Shown here piece after piece: positions 50,035-58,868 of a DNA stretch of 64,000 nt. This DNA comes from Terrimesophilobacter sp964651535 (GTDB taxonomy: Bacteria > Actinomycetota > Actinomycetes > Actinomycetales > Microbacteriaceae), in assembly GCA_964651535.1 (NCBI GenBank), contig CAZYYE010000001.1, positions 558,001 to 622,000 of the forward strand. The letters run 5' to 3'. Position numbers and translations under genes: made by a program. The notes under the pieces are model-generated. The model ran no database searches, was not told where the DNA came from, and was given only the letters and a program-made list of their open reading frames with translations. How positions within the stretch are numbered: the first letter of the stretch is position 1; each line of letters opens with the position of its first letter.

Positions 50035-50856
50035 ATGCGCCCGCTGCAGCAACAGATCATCCAGGACCTCGTCGTCGAGCCCGCGATCGATGCCCGTGCC
50101 GAAATCGCCAGGAGGGTCAGTTTTCTCGTCGAGTATGCGACGGCCTCGCACGCGAAAGGTTTCGTGCTCGGCATCAGCGGAGGCCAGGATTCGTCGCTCG
50201 CCGGCCGACTGTGCCAGCTCGCGGTGGAGCAGCTCGCCGCCGATGGCGTGCCCTCCGAGTTCATCGCCGTGCGCCTGCCCTATGCGGTGCAGCGGGATGA
50301 GGATGATGCGCAGCTCGCGCTCACGTTCATCCGGCCGCAGCGGACCGTCACGTTCAACATCCAGCGCGCGGTGGACGGTTTCGAGGCCGAGTACGTGGAT
50401 GCGATCGGCAACGAGATGGCCGACTTCACGAAGGGCAACGTGAAGGCGCGTTCGCGCATGATCGCCCAGTATGCGATCACGGGGCAGCGTTCGCTGCTTC
50501 TCGTCGGCACGGATCACGCGGCCGAGGCGGTCACCGGGTTTTTCACGAAGTTCGGTGACGGAGCGGCCGATGTCGTCCCGCTGGCCGGCCTCACCAAGCG
50601 GCAGGGCAAGGCGCTGCTCATCGAACTGGGTGCGCCGAAACGCCTGTACGAGAAGGAACCCACTGCAGATCTTCTCGATGACAATCCCGGCCAGTCCGAT
50701 GAGGCGAACCTCGGGGTCAGCTACCAGCACATCGACGACTACCTTGAGGGCCTTGCTGTGCCGGATGCCGTGGCCGAGGCGATCGAATCGAAGTACCTCG
50801 CGACGCGCCACAAGAGGCACCTGCCGGTCGCGCCGACCGACGAATGGTGGCGCTGA
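50035..50856 (+). CDS. nadE: Ammonia-dependent NAD+ synthetase
   Basis: 273 residues, the short form without a glutaminase domain. N-type ATP pyrophosphatase loop GISGGQDSSLAGRL, VRLPYAVQRDEDDA, GNVKARSRMIAQYAIT and EKEPTADLLDDNPGQSDE match the family. It converts deamido-NAD to NAD with ammonia. It is 9 bp after gntK and probably in its transcript. Confidence 0.95.
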   Translation: MRPLQQQIIQDLVVEPAIDARAEIARRVSFLVEYATASHAKGFVLGISGGQDSSLAGRLCQLAVEQLAADGVPSEFIAVRLPYAVQRDEDDAQLALTFIRPQRTVTFNIQRAVDGFEAEYVDAIGNEMADFTKGNVKARSRMIAQYAITGQRSLLLVGTDHAAEAVTGFFTKFGDGAADVVPLAGLTKRQGKALLIELGAPKRLYEKEPTADLLDDNPGQSDEANLGVSYQHIDDYLEGLAVPDAVAEAIESKYLATRHKRHLPVAPTDEWWR

Positions 50857-51075
50857 CTCCGGCCGTAACCCGGTGTGCACTCCAGTGCGCTAAACTTACG
50901 AGTTGAACTTCGGCGAGGGACGCTTCGTACCCGCAAATTCCGGGCATAGAGCATCCGTAATCGACGCAGTGAGCAGGCAGGGTCTTCACAGGCCGCACAG
51001 TCTTTCCTCACGCGCAGGCGTTCGAGTTGACCACGATGAGACACGCGGGCCGCACAGCCTGCGAAGGAGACAGAC

Positions 51076-51777
51076 ATGAATGACAAGACCGTACACGGCG
51101 AGAAAAAGGCCGAGGTCGACAACCACCTCGATGCCGAACTTCGCGAGAACTTCGGCAAGGGTTATGCCCGCCGTCTTCGCATGGCGGGGCGCATCCCTGC
51201 CGTTATTTACGGCCACGGCTCCGCGCCGCAGCACGTGAGCCTGCCCGCCCACGAGGTCGGGCTTCTGCTGCGCAAGGCGAACGCCATCCTGAATCTGAAC
51301 GTTGCGGGCAAGAAGCAGCTCGCGCTCGTGAAGGACGTGCAGAAGGATCCGGTGCGCCAGATCATCGAGCACCTCGACCTCGTCACCGTCAAGAAGGGTG
51401 AGAAGGTTCACGTCGAAGTTCCGATCCACCTGGACGGTGAACCGTTCAGCGGCACGATCGCGATGCTCGAAGCGAACACCATTCGACTTGAGGTGGATGC
51501 CACGAAGATCCCCGAGCGCATCAGCATCGACATCGAGGGTGCCGAGGAAGGCACGAAGGTTCACGCGTCCGACGTCACGCTGCCCGAGGGCTCGAGCCTG
51601 CTCGACGACCCGGAGCTGTTGCTCGTCAACGTCATCGTGCCCGCCGCCGTCAGCCTTGGCGAGCCGGTCGAGGGCGAAGAGGTTGAAGGCGAAGAGGGCG
51701 CAGTCGCTGAGGGCGACGAAGCCGCCGAGGGCGAGGCCGCATCCGATGAGGCCGCGTCCGGCGATTCTGACGAGTAG
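51076..51777 (+). CDS. rplY: 50S ribosomal protein L25 / general stress protein Ctc
   Basis: 233 residues, the long CTC type. The N-terminal L25 domain (RENFGKGYARRLRMAGRIPAVIYGHG) binds 5S rRNA; the TL5-like C-terminal domain follows, and the last 45 residues are an Ala/Glu/Asp tail. GAAGGAGAC precedes the ATG. The 219-bp upstream region has TAAACT (50891-50896) as a possible -10 and therefore a long leader. pth follows, the standard order rplY-pth-mfd. Confidence 0.93.
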   Translation: MNDKTVHGEKKAEVDNHLDAELRENFGKGYARRLRMAGRIPAVIYGHGSAPQHVSLPAHEVGLLLRKANAILNLNVAGKKQLALVKDVQKDPVRQIIEHLDLVTVKKGEKVHVEVPIHLDGEPFSGTIAMLEANTIRLEVDATKIPERISIDIEGAEEGTKVHASDVTLPEGSSLLDDPELLLVNVIVPAAVSLGEPVEGEEVEGEEGAVAEGDEAAEGEAASDEAASGDSDE

Positions 51778-51800
51778 TCGGCTGGCGTGATCGCCACCTC

Positions 51801-52403
51801 ATGAACACTGATTCGTGGCTTGTGGTCGGGCTCGGGAACCCCGGGCTCGGCTACGCCGCGAATCGGCACAACGTCGGCGAGATGGTCGTCGCAGAGTTGG
51901 GCGGCCGGATGTCGGCGAAGTTCAAACGTCACAAGGCGAACGCGATGGTCGCGGAGGTTCGCGCAGGTGCCGGCGGGGTTGGCGAGCCGAAGCTCATTCT
52001 CGCCGGGACGAATACGTTCATGAACGTGTCCGGCGGGCCGGTTGCGAACCTGCTCAAGTTCTTCACGCTGGAGCCGGACCGGCTGATCGTCGTGCATGAC
52101 GAACTGGATCTCCCGTTCGATTCGCTGCGCCTGAAGTTCGGCGGCGGGCACGGCGGGCACAACGGCATCCGCGACATCATGTCGGCGGTGGGAACGGGCG
52201 ACTTCGTGCGCGTGCGCATCGGCATCGGCCGCCCTCCCGGTCGTCAGGACCCCGCCGACTACGTGCTGAAGGACTTCTCTTCGGCGGAGAAGAAGGTTTT
52301 GCCTTCCGTGCTTTCGGATGCCGCGGACGCCATCGAGCTCATCGCCGCCGAGGGTCTCTCCGCGGCGCAATTGCGGTACCACACCGTCGACCCCGCTCCC
52401 TGA
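51801..52403 (+). CDS. pth: Peptidyl-tRNA hydrolase
   Basis: 200 residues. VVGLGNPGLGYAANRHNVGEM (catalytic His in NRHNVG), AGTNTFMNVSGGPV, VHDELDLPFDSLRLK and GGGHGGHNGIRDI are complete. It releases tRNA from prematurely dropped peptidyl-tRNA. The end is unusual: its last codons and TGA stop (52401-52403) are inside the first palindromic element (GCTCCCTGAGGAGG), so the element has supplied the C terminus. Confidence 0.95.
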   Translation: MNTDSWLVVGLGNPGLGYAANRHNVGEMVVAELGGRMSAKFKRHKANAMVAEVRAGAGGVGEPKLILAGTNTFMNVSGGPVANLLKFFTLEPDRLIVVHDELDLPFDSLRLKFGGGHGGHNGIRDIMSAVGTGDFVRVRIGIGRPPGRQDPADYVLKDFSSAEKKVLPSVLSDAADAIELIAAEGLSAAQLRYHTVDPAP

Positions 52404-52486
52404 GGAGGCTGAAGGCCGTCCCGCTCCCTGAGGAGGCTGAAGGCCGTCTGCTCCCTGAGGAGGCCGAAGGCCGTCTCGAAGGGAGC
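52393..52486 (+). repeat. Three palindromic elements at the pth 3' end
   Basis: Two half copies (52393-52420 and 52422-52448, each left arm plus GGCTGAAGGCC) are followed by a full copy (52450-52486, inner GGCC-GAA-GGCC, right arm GTCTCGAAGGGAGC). All are in the same orientation. The first contributes the pth stop codon. The rest of the pth-mfd gap holds nothing else recognisable. Confidence 0.92.
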
Positions 52487-52569
52487 ACCCCGGTAACGTG
52501 ACCCCCTCGTACCGTTTGACGAATTGCCGCCGGCACTCCTCTCGAAACCAGCCGAAGTAGACTTGTCCA

Positions 52570-55500
52570 GTGATACTCGAGGGCTTAAGTGCCAGGCTTC
52601 TGCACGCCCGCGCGTTCGAAAACGCCCTCACTTTCGCTCGCCGAAGCGCCGATTTTTCCCTTGTCGACGGTCTGCGCGCGCCCTTGCTCGCGAGTCTGCT
52701 GGGCGCCCGGAAAGGGCCGCAGTCACTGTTCGCGATCGTCGCGACGGGGCGCGACTCCGAGTCGCTGCGGGATGCGCTCGCCGGGACGATCCCGGATGCC
52801 GAAATCCTCGAGTTCCCGGCCTGGGAAACGCTCCCGCACGAGCGCCTGAGCCCGAGCGCGGAAACCGTGGGTAAGCGAGTGCGGGCGCTGCGGCGACTGC
52901 ACGAGTGGCAGAACGATCACAAGGAAGGCAAGCATCCGATCATCGTTGTCGCGAGCGTGCGCGCAGCACTTCAGCCGCTCGCGCCCGGGCTCGCCTCGCT
53001 CGAACCTGTCGCTCTCACCCAGGGCGGTCGCGGGTACAACCTGAACGACCTTTCCCGGCAGCTCATTGACCTCGCCTACACGCGCGTGGACATGGTGACT
53101 CGCCGTGGCGAGTTCGCGGTGCGCGGCGGCATCCTCGACGTGTTCGCGCCCACGGACGATCACCCGGTGCGCGCCGACTTCTTCGGCGATGAGTTGGAGC
53201 AGTTGCGGTTCTTCTCGGTGGCCGATCAACGGTCGCTCGACGCGGAAGTCACGTCGGTCGAACTTCAGCCGAGCCGCGAGTTGTTGCTCACGGATGCCGT
53301 GCGACAGCGGGCGAGCGAGATGCAGCACGAGTTCCCGAGCCTCAGTACGATTCTCGCGAAGGTTGCGGAGGGCATTCCGGTGGATGGGATGGAGTCGCTC
53401 GCCCCCGCGCTCGTCGACCGCCTCGTACCGGTTACCGATTATCTGCCGGCGGATGCCGCGATCGCGGTGCTCTCGCCCGAGCGCGTCGCAAGCCGCGCGG
53501 TGAGTCTGGGGGAGACGAATCGTGAGTTCTTGGCGGCGGCGTGGAATGCCGCGACCGCGGGGGCGGAGGCGCCCATCGATCTGGATGCCGGCGACTTCCT
53601 GTCCGTGAACGAGTTGAGGCATGCGGCAGGTGACCGCGTCTGGTGGACGTTCAGCTCGTTTGATGCCGGCGCCCCTCCGCTCCCTGAGGAGGTCGCCGGA
53701 GGCGATCGTCTCGAAGGGGGCTCACCGGTTGGTTCCCTTCGAGACCCTCAGGGAACGGATCCGCTCCCTGAGGGAACGGATCCGCATCCGCAAGGAACGG
53801 ACTCCGATTACTTCAGACTCGACGCCACCCCCGCCCCCAGTTTCGCGGGCAATCCGGACGGCGCAATCGAGCACATCTCGACACTCCTGAATAATGAATG
53901 GTCGGTGGTCATCACCGCCCAGGCGGCCGGCCTGATCGAGCGTGCGGCCGACGTTCTCGGCGAGCACGGCCTGGCCGCCCGTATCACCGACGACCTTCCC
54001 GAGGACCTCGAAGCAGGAGTCGCGTATCTCGTGAAGTCATCCGTGGAGGCCGGATTCGAGCTGGCCGAAGCGAAGCTCGCGGTGTTCAGCGAGGGAGAGT
54101 TTTACGGGCGAACGGCCGGGTACGATTCCCGCCAGGTGAAGAAGCTGGCGAGCCGCCGCCAGAACGTGGTCGACCCGTTGCAGCTGAAGGCCGGCGACTT
54201 CGTGGTGCACCAGACGCACGGTATCGGCAAGTTCGTCGAGCTGGTGCAGCGCGAGGTGAGCACGGGCGGCACCACCGCGAGACGGCTTGCGGCGTCCGCT
54301 TCGAGTGCCTCAGCGGGCAATCAGAAAGTCAACCGCGAGTACCTCCTGCTCGAGTACGCCCCGAGCAAGCGCGGTTACCCTGGCGACAAGTTGTACGTGC
54401 CGACCGATCAGCTCGACCTGCTCACGCGTTACGTCGGCGGCGAGTCGCCCGCGCTCAGCAAGATGGGCGGCAGCGACTGGGCGGCGGCGAAGGGCAAAGC
54501 GCGAAGGGCGGTGCGCGATATCGCGGTCGAACTCGTGAAACTGTACAGCGCGCGGATGGCGAGCCGTGGACACGCGTTCGGTCCGGATTCGCCGTGGCAG
54601 CGCGAGCTCGAGGAGGCGTTCCCGTTCGTGGAGACGCCCGATCAGCTCTCCACCATTGATGAGGTGAAGGCCGACATGGAGCGGCCCATCCCCATGGATC
54701 GACTGCTTTCCGGCGACGTCGGCTACGGCAAGACGGAGATCGCCGTGCGCGCCGCGTTCAAGGCGATCCAGGATGGCAAGCAGGTGGCGATGCTCGTTCC
54801 GACGACGCTGCTCGTGCGCCAGCACATGGAGACGTTCGCGGAGCGGTTCGCCGGGTTCCCCGTGCACGTGCGGGCGCTCAGCCGGTTCCAGACCGACAAG
54901 GAGGCGAAGGAGACGATCGCCGGCCTTGCGGATGGCACGGTCGACCTCGTCATCGGCACGCACCGCCTGCTCACGAACAACATTGCGTTCAAGGACTTGG
55001 GTCTCGCGATCATCGACGAGGAGCAGCGCTTCGGGGTGGAGCACAAGGATGCGCTCAAGAAGTTGAAGACGAACGTGGATGTGCTCGCGATGAGTGCGAC
55101 GCCGATCCCGAGGACGCTCGAGATGGCGGTGACCGGCATCCGCGAGATGTCGACGCTTGCGACGCCGCCGGAGGATCGGCATCCGATTCTCACGTTCGTC
55201 GGGCCCTACAGCGACAGGCAGGTGGCGGCCGCGATCCGGCGCGAGCTCCTGCGCGAGGGTCAGGTGTTTTTCGTGCACAACCGGGTGTCGAGCATCAACC
55301 GGGTCGCGAGCCAGCTTGCCGAGCTCATGCCGGAGGCGCGCATCGCCGTCGCGCACGGGCAGTTGCCGGAGGGCGTGCTCGAGCAGGTGATGGTCGATTT
55401 CTGGGAGCGCAAATTCGACGTGCTCGTGTCGACGACGATCATCGAGACCGGGATCGACATCACGAACGCGAACACGCTCATCATCGACCGTGCGGACAAG

Positions 55501-56280
55501 TACGGTCTGAGCCAGTTGCATCAGATCCGCGGGCGGGTCGGGCGCGGGCGCGAGCGCGCGTACGCGTACTTCCTGTACGACGAGAACAAGCCACTGAGCG
55601 AGACCGCGCTCGACCGACTCGCGACGATCGCGGCGAACAATGAGCTCGGCGGCGGGATGCAGATCGCTCTGAAGGATCTGGAGATCCGTGGCGCCGGGAA
55701 CCTGCTCGGCGGGGAGCAGTCCGGGCACATCGCCGGTGTCGGGTTCGACTTGTATTTGCGGATGATCGGCGAAGCGGTGAGCGATTTCCGAGGCGACGTG
55801 GCGGAGGGGCAGACCGAGTTGCGGCTCGAGTTGCCGGTGGATGCGCACATTCCGGAGGAGTATGTGGAGAGCCAGCGGCTGCGCCTGGAGGCGTATCAGA
55901 AGTTATCGGCGGCGAGCGGTCCGGCATCCGCGCCCGAGCAGCTGGATGCGGTGCTCGAGGAGCTTGCCGACCGCTACGGTCCGCCGCCCTCGCAGGTGGA
56001 GAACCTGATTGCGGTGTCGCGGCTGAGGCGGTTGGCGCAGAAGGCGGGGTTGTCGGAGTTTGTGAACGCCGCGGGCAAATTGCGCATTGTGGGCGCGGAG
56101 TTGCCGGAGTCGGTTCAGGTACGGCTGCAGCGCATGTATCCGGGGTCGCGCTATCTGGCGCAGACGCGCACGGTCATGGTGCCGCTTCCCGATCTGCCGG
56201 ATGACGCAGCACTCATCGACTGGGCCGCGAAGCTCCTCTCCGCGATCTACCCTTTGCCTGCAGTCCCGGCAGTGGAGTAG
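52570..56280 (+). CDS. mfd: Transcription-repair coupling factor
   Basis: 1236 residues from GTG 52570. UvrB-like N-terminal domains (FPAWETLPHERLSPSAETVGKR, FAVRGGILDVFAPT), the RNA polymerase-interacting domain (GDFVVHQTHGIGKF, LLLEYAPSKRGYPGDKLYVPTDQ), the SF2 motor (Walker A GDVGYGKTEIA near 715, DEEQ near 816, SATPIPRT, QLHQIRGRVGRGRE) and the C-terminal D7 domain are all present. It frees stalled polymerase and recruits UvrA. Residues about 370-408 are encoded by palindromic elements, in frame and in a loop after the UvrB-like domain. Confidence 0.96.
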   Translation: MILEGLSARLLHARAFENALTFARRSADFSLVDGLRAPLLASLLGARKGPQSLFAIVATGRDSESLRDALAGTIPDAEILEFPAWETLPHERLSPSAETVGKRVRALRRLHEWQNDHKEGKHPIIVVASVRAALQPLAPGLASLEPVALTQGGRGYNLNDLSRQLIDLAYTRVDMVTRRGEFAVRGGILDVFAPTDDHPVRADFFGDELEQLRFFSVADQRSLDAEVTSVELQPSRELLLTDAVRQRASEMQHEFPSLSTILAKVAEGIPVDGMESLAPALVDRLVPVTDYLPADAAIAVLSPERVASRAVSLGETNREFLAAAWNAATAGAEAPIDLDAGDFLSVNELRHAAGDRVWWTFSSFDAGAPPLPEEVAGGDRLEGGSPVGSLRDPQGTDPLPEGTDPHPQGTDSDYFRLDATPAPSFAGNPDGAIEHISTLLNNEWSVVITAQAAGLIERAADVLGEHGLAARITDDLPEDLEAGVAYLVKSSVEAGFELAEAKLAVFSEGEFYGRTAGYDSRQVKKLASRRQNVVDPLQLKAGDFVVHQTHGIGKFVELVQREVSTGGTTARRLAASASSASAGNQKVNREYLLLEYAPSKRGYPGDKLYVPTDQLDLLTRYVGGESPALSKMGGSDWAAAKGKARRAVRDIAVELVKLYSARMASRGHAFGPDSPWQRELEEAFPFVETPDQLSTIDEVKADMERPIPMDRLLSGDVGYGKTEIAVRAAFKAIQDGKQVAMLVPTTLLVRQHMETFAERFAGFPVHVRALSRFQTDKEAKETIAGLADGTVDLVIGTHRLLTNNIAFKDLGLAIIDEEQRFGVEHKDALKKLKTNVDVLAMSATPIPRTLEMAVTGIREMSTLATPPEDRHPILTFVGPYSDRQVAAAIRRELLREGQVFFVHNRVSSINRVASQLAELMPEARIAVAHGQLPEGVLEQVMVDFWERKFDVLVSTTIIETGIDITNANTLIIDRADKYGLSQLHQIRGRVGRGRERAYAYFLYDENKPLSETALDRLATIAANNELGGGMQIALKDLEIRGAGNLLGGEQSGHIAGVGFDLYLRMIGEAVSDFRGDVAEGQTELRLELPVDAHIPEEYVESQRLRLEAYQKLSAASGPASAPEQLDAVLEELADRYGPPPSQVENLIAVSRLRRLAQKAGLSEFVNAAGKLRIVGAELPESVQVRLQRMYPGSRYLAQTRTVMVPLPDLPDDAALIDWAAKLLSAIYPLPAVPAVE
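53678..53779 (+). repeat. Palindromic elements in frame within mfd
   Basis: A full copy (53678-53720, inner TCGCC-GGA-GGCGA) is followed by two minimal palindromes lacking the inner hairpin: 53732-53756 (GTTCCCTTCGAGACC-CTCAGGGAAC) and 53762-53779 (CGCTCCCTGAGGGAACG). The resulting peptide reads PLPEEVAGGDRLEGG, then SLRDPQGTDPLPEGTD. The derived segment is poor in hydrophobic residues. Confidence 0.88.
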
Positions 56281-56312
56281 CCGACCTTTCGCCAACTCGC
56301 TAGTGTGACGGC

Positions 56313-56534
56313 ATGGACCCTAATATTCCCGATGTTTTTGGTGCGATGGCTGGTTTCGGCATTGTTCTTGCCATCGTGTGGTTTGTTTCCACGGTGCTGT
56401 TGATCCTGTTGGCAATCTGGATTCAGTACACGATCATGTGGAAGGCGGTGCGCCGCGGCATGCGCGAGTTCCACTACGGCGGAAACACCGCGCCGCCGCA
56501 GGTGTCTGGCTACACGGCGCCGCCGACGCAGTAG
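56313..56534 (+). CDS. Small single-pass membrane protein
   Basis: 73 residues. One long hydrophobic stretch (about 11-45, MAGFGIVLAIVWFVSTVLLILLAIWIQYTI) is followed by a basic segment (WKAVRRGMREFHYGG) and a Pro/Thr-rich end. No family recognised. It begins 32 bp after mfd and may be co-transcribed. Confidence 0.6.
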   Translation: MDPNIPDVFGAMAGFGIVLAIVWFVSTVLLILLAIWIQYTIMWKAVRRGMREFHYGGNTAPPQVSGYTAPPTQ

Positions 56535-56611
56535 CCATCCTCGCGCCGTAGTTATCCACAGACGGCAACTGTCGACTCCTCACTGTGCCGAGTTGACGCT
56601 ACTCTCGCCGG

Positions 56612-57343
56612 ATGAGAGTCGGTGTCTACATCGATGGCTTCAATCTGTATTACGGGGGCCGCGGAATCTGTGGGCGGTCGATCGCCGGCTGGCGCTGGCT
56701 TGACCTTCGAGAGCTTGCGGAAAACTTGCTGCGCGACCAGTCGGGCTGGGTGAACACCGCAATCGTTCGGGTTGTCTATTGCACCGCACGCATCAACGGT
56801 GGCGACAACCCTGGAGGCCAGCACGATCAGGACGTCTACCTTCGTGCGCTGAAAGCTTCGGGTTCTGCGGATGAGTTGGCGATGGGCAACTATGTTGCGC
56901 GAACCGCTACTGCTCCACTCGCAGTCGCTGATCGAAAGAAGAGGCCTGTCCTGACAAGACCCGCATGGCCGATCATGATCCAGAACGGCAGCGGGAGCAA
57001 CGCTCCTGATTCAATTTTTATGGTGTCGGTGGCGCGGCGGGAGGAGAAGGGTTCGGATGTGAACGTGGCTTCACACCTCCTTCTCGATGTGCTGGAAAAC
57101 CAGATTGACGCAGCCATCGTGATCAGTAACGATAGCGATCTTGCGTTCCCGGTGAAGGAGATGCGCGATCGAGTACCGATCGGTTTGGTGAATCCTACGC
57201 CGGGATATCCGGCGGGAAAGATGAACGGGGCGGCAAGCGACGGCGTGGGGCAGCACTGGTGGTACCAACTGAAACCATCAGATTTTATCGCCGCGCAACT
57301 CCCGGTTCAGGTTGGCAAACTAGTACGTCCTGTGGGTTGGTGA
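56612..57343 (+). CDS. NYN-domain (PIN-like) putative RNase
   Basis: 243 residues. The first strand YIDGFNLYYG carries the first Asp and Asn of the NYN/PIN active site. Later EKGSDVNVASHLLLDVL and AAIVISNDSDLAFPVKEM supply the remaining acidic residues. NYN proteins are metal-dependent ribonucleases that may process RNA or act in defence. This copy keeps all expected acids, so activity is plausible. Base composition near the middle is somewhat lower in GC than neighbours. A strong terminator follows. Confidence 0.85.
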   Translation: MRVGVYIDGFNLYYGGRGICGRSIAGWRWLDLRELAENLLRDQSGWVNTAIVRVVYCTARINGGDNPGGQHDQDVYLRALKASGSADELAMGNYVARTATAPLAVADRKKRPVLTRPAWPIMIQNGSGSNAPDSIFMVSVARREEKGSDVNVASHLLLDVLENQIDAAIVISNDSDLAFPVKEMRDRVPIGLVNPTPGYPAGKMNGAASDGVGQHWWYQLKPSDFIAAQLPVQVGKLVRPVGW

Positions 57344-57385
57344 ATGCGCGAAGACCACAATTCGGGTAACCTAGCTCTTACACCG

Positions 57386-57414
57386 CTCGGTCCCTCTGGG
57401 GCCGAGTTTTCTTT
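57386..57414 (+). terminator. Rho-independent terminator after the NYN gene
   Basis: CTCGGTCCC pairs with GGGGCCGAG (9 bp, one T-G) around the loop TCT, followed directly by TTTTCTTT. It begins 43 bp after the NYN stop. This is the clearest intrinsic terminator in the window. Confidence 0.88.
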
Positions 57415-57466
57415 AACCTGTACACGGAAATTGATGTCCGATCGGCAGGATTCCCGCGCCTACTTC

Positions 57467-58087
57467 TCAGGGAGCGGCAGCAATCGGCTGCCGCAGCACC
57501 GTCTTCAGTTTCGCGGCGTCGACTTTGCGCGGGTCGCTCAGGTAAATCTCGTGGTGTTTGCCGCGCAGGGTGAGGTTGTGTGCGGGCAGGAACTCCCGGT
57601 GCATCCGCGCGATCACCGGTGCTTCGTCGTCGTAGGAGCCGACGTGCAGCGTCTGCACGCTGAGCCCCTCCGCGAATCGCTCGAACCGCACATGCTCCAG
57701 CGCAGGCAGCTCCTTCTTCTTTGCTGCCGTCGCCCGCGCCGACTCCACATGCTCTGACGTGATCCACTCGGGCTGGTGAATCATCATCGTCCACGACCAG
57801 TCATCCTTCGAGCGAGTGGTGAATGCATCCATGTCGTTCGCCCACCAAAGACCTTCGAGCGGCGCGACGACGTGCACCCTGCCAAGTTCTTTCTTGGCGG
57901 CGAACCGGATTGCGTACGACAGCGAGTAGAGCGCCTCGACGGCGTCGCGGTAGGCGGCCGCCGTGTTGGGGTTGCCGTGCCCGTCGACCATGAGGAACGA
58001 CATTTGCGGCACGTCGACGATCGCGAACCCGCCCGGCCGCGGCGAGTACAGGTCTTTGCGCTCTTTCTTGATGTCGTATGTTTCCAC
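57467..58087 (-). CDS. GyrI-like small-molecule-binding protein
   Basis: 206 residues from GTG 58087, with GGAGG 5 bases upstream; a longer frame to 58126 lacks a ribosome site. The two-lobed SOUL/GyrI-like pattern is visible (FAIVDVPQMSFLMVDGHGNPNTAAAYRDAVEALYSLSYAIRF, MMIHQPEWIT, VQTLHVGSYDDEAPVIARMHREFLPAHNL and HHEIYLSDPRKVDAAKLKTVLRQP). Such domains bind drugs or lipophilic ligands and are often effectors of MerR or AraC regulators, or stand alone as hydrolases. Freestanding here; ligand unknown. Confidence 0.85.
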   Translation of the reverse strand: METYDIKKERKDLYSPRPGGFAIVDVPQMSFLMVDGHGNPNTAAAYRDAVEALYSLSYAIRFAAKKELGRVHVVAPLEGLWWANDMDAFTTRSKDDWSWTMMIHQPEWITSEHVESARATAAKKKELPALEHVRFERFAEGLSVQTLHVGSYDDEAPVIARMHREFLPAHNLTLRGKHHEIYLSDPRKVDAAKLKTVLRQPIAAAP

Positions 58088-58151
58088 GAGATCCTCCGTG
58101 CGAAATGGGCTGCATCCATCCTGCACCGCCGCACCGACAAGTCAGCAAAGC

Positions 58152-58192
58152 TTGACATCATGTAAATAATTCTTTACAGTCATCAATGTCAA
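58152..58192 (+). promoter_or_regulatory. Promoter with embedded palindromic operator for the membrane/XRE pair
   Basis: TTGACA (58152-58157), 17-bp spacer, TACAGT (58175-58180). TGTAAA-TAATTC-TTTACA (58161-58178) is a palindrome across the spacer and -10, and TTGACAT/ATGTCAA (58152-58158, 58186-58192) is a second, wider inverted repeat. A repressor here, probably the XRE protein encoded downstream, would exclude polymerase. GGAGG precedes ATG 58216. Confidence 0.75.
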
Positions 58193-58215
58193 ATAAATCA
58201 TACATGGAGGACTGA

Positions 58216-58641
58216 ATGACTTCGGAAGAAAAGAGCGTCTGGATTATGGGCGTTGTGGCGGTGGCCACGTATGGGATTTACCTGAGCACGATTTTCTCGC
58301 TCGCGGATGGCCCGATCCAGGAGGTCGCGTACGCGTGGCCGATGGTGTGGACGATCATTGGCGCGATTGTGGCATCCATCATCTTGCACATCCTGGTGGC
58401 CGCGATCTGGCCGAGGGAGGCCGGCAAGAAGGATGCCCGCGACAAGGAGATTTCCCGGTTCGGCGACTTCGTCGGCAGCGGGTTTGTCAGTGCGGGGGCG
58501 GTCGCCGCGATGATCATGGCGATGCTCGAGTGGGACCTGTTCTGGATCGCGAACGTGATCTACCTCGGCTTCATGCTTTCGGCCGTCGTCGCGACGGTGG
58601 CGAAGGTCGTTGCCTACCGGGGAGGGTTCCCGCGGTGGTGA
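58216..58641 (+). CDS. Four-helix membrane protein paired with XRE regulator
   Basis: 141 residues with four hydrophobic segments (about 8-30, 40-65, 88-108 and 114-135). No catalytic motif. The short gene is overlapped by the XRE regulator start (58635), a widespread pair in which a small HTH protein controls a small membrane protein. Function unknown. The AT-rich promoter just upstream contrasts with the gene-dense GC-rich surroundings. Confidence 0.75.
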   Translation: MTSEEKSVWIMGVVAVATYGIYLSTIFSLADGPIQEVAYAWPMVWTIIGAIVASIILHILVAAIWPREAGKKDARDKEISRFGDFVGSGFVSAGAVAAMIMAMLEWDLFWIANVIYLGFMLSAVVATVAKVVAYRGGFPRW

Positions 58642-58868
58642 AGCCGACGATGGTGACCAACAACATCCGGGCCCTGCGGTTTGCTCACGGCGAGTTGACG
58701 CAGGCGGAGTTGGCGGAGCGTGTCGGGTTGACCCGGCAGACGATCATTGCGATCGAGCAGGGCAAGTATTCGCCGACCCTGGAGGTGGCGTTCCAGATTG
58801 CGCAGGTGTTCGGGGTTGCCCTGGACGATGTGTTCCAGTATCCGGATGCCAAGGAGGCAGGCAAGTGA
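58635..58868 (+). CDS. XRE-family helix-turn-helix regulator
   Basis: 77 residues from GTG 58635, eight bases after GGAGGG; GTG 58638 and ATG 58650 are alternatives. The HTH core is NNIRALRFAHGELTQAELAERVGLTRQTIIAIEQGKYSPTLEVAFQIAQVFGV, and the end resembles the YozG/Cro-like group. It overlaps both neighbours (7 bp at the start, GTGA with the next gene). It is the likely binder of the TGTAAA-N6-TTTACA palindrome upstream. Confidence 0.88.
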   Translation: MVKPTMVTNNIRALRFAHGELTQAELAERVGLTRQTIIAIEQGKYSPTLEVAFQIAQVFGVALDDVFQYPDAKEAGK

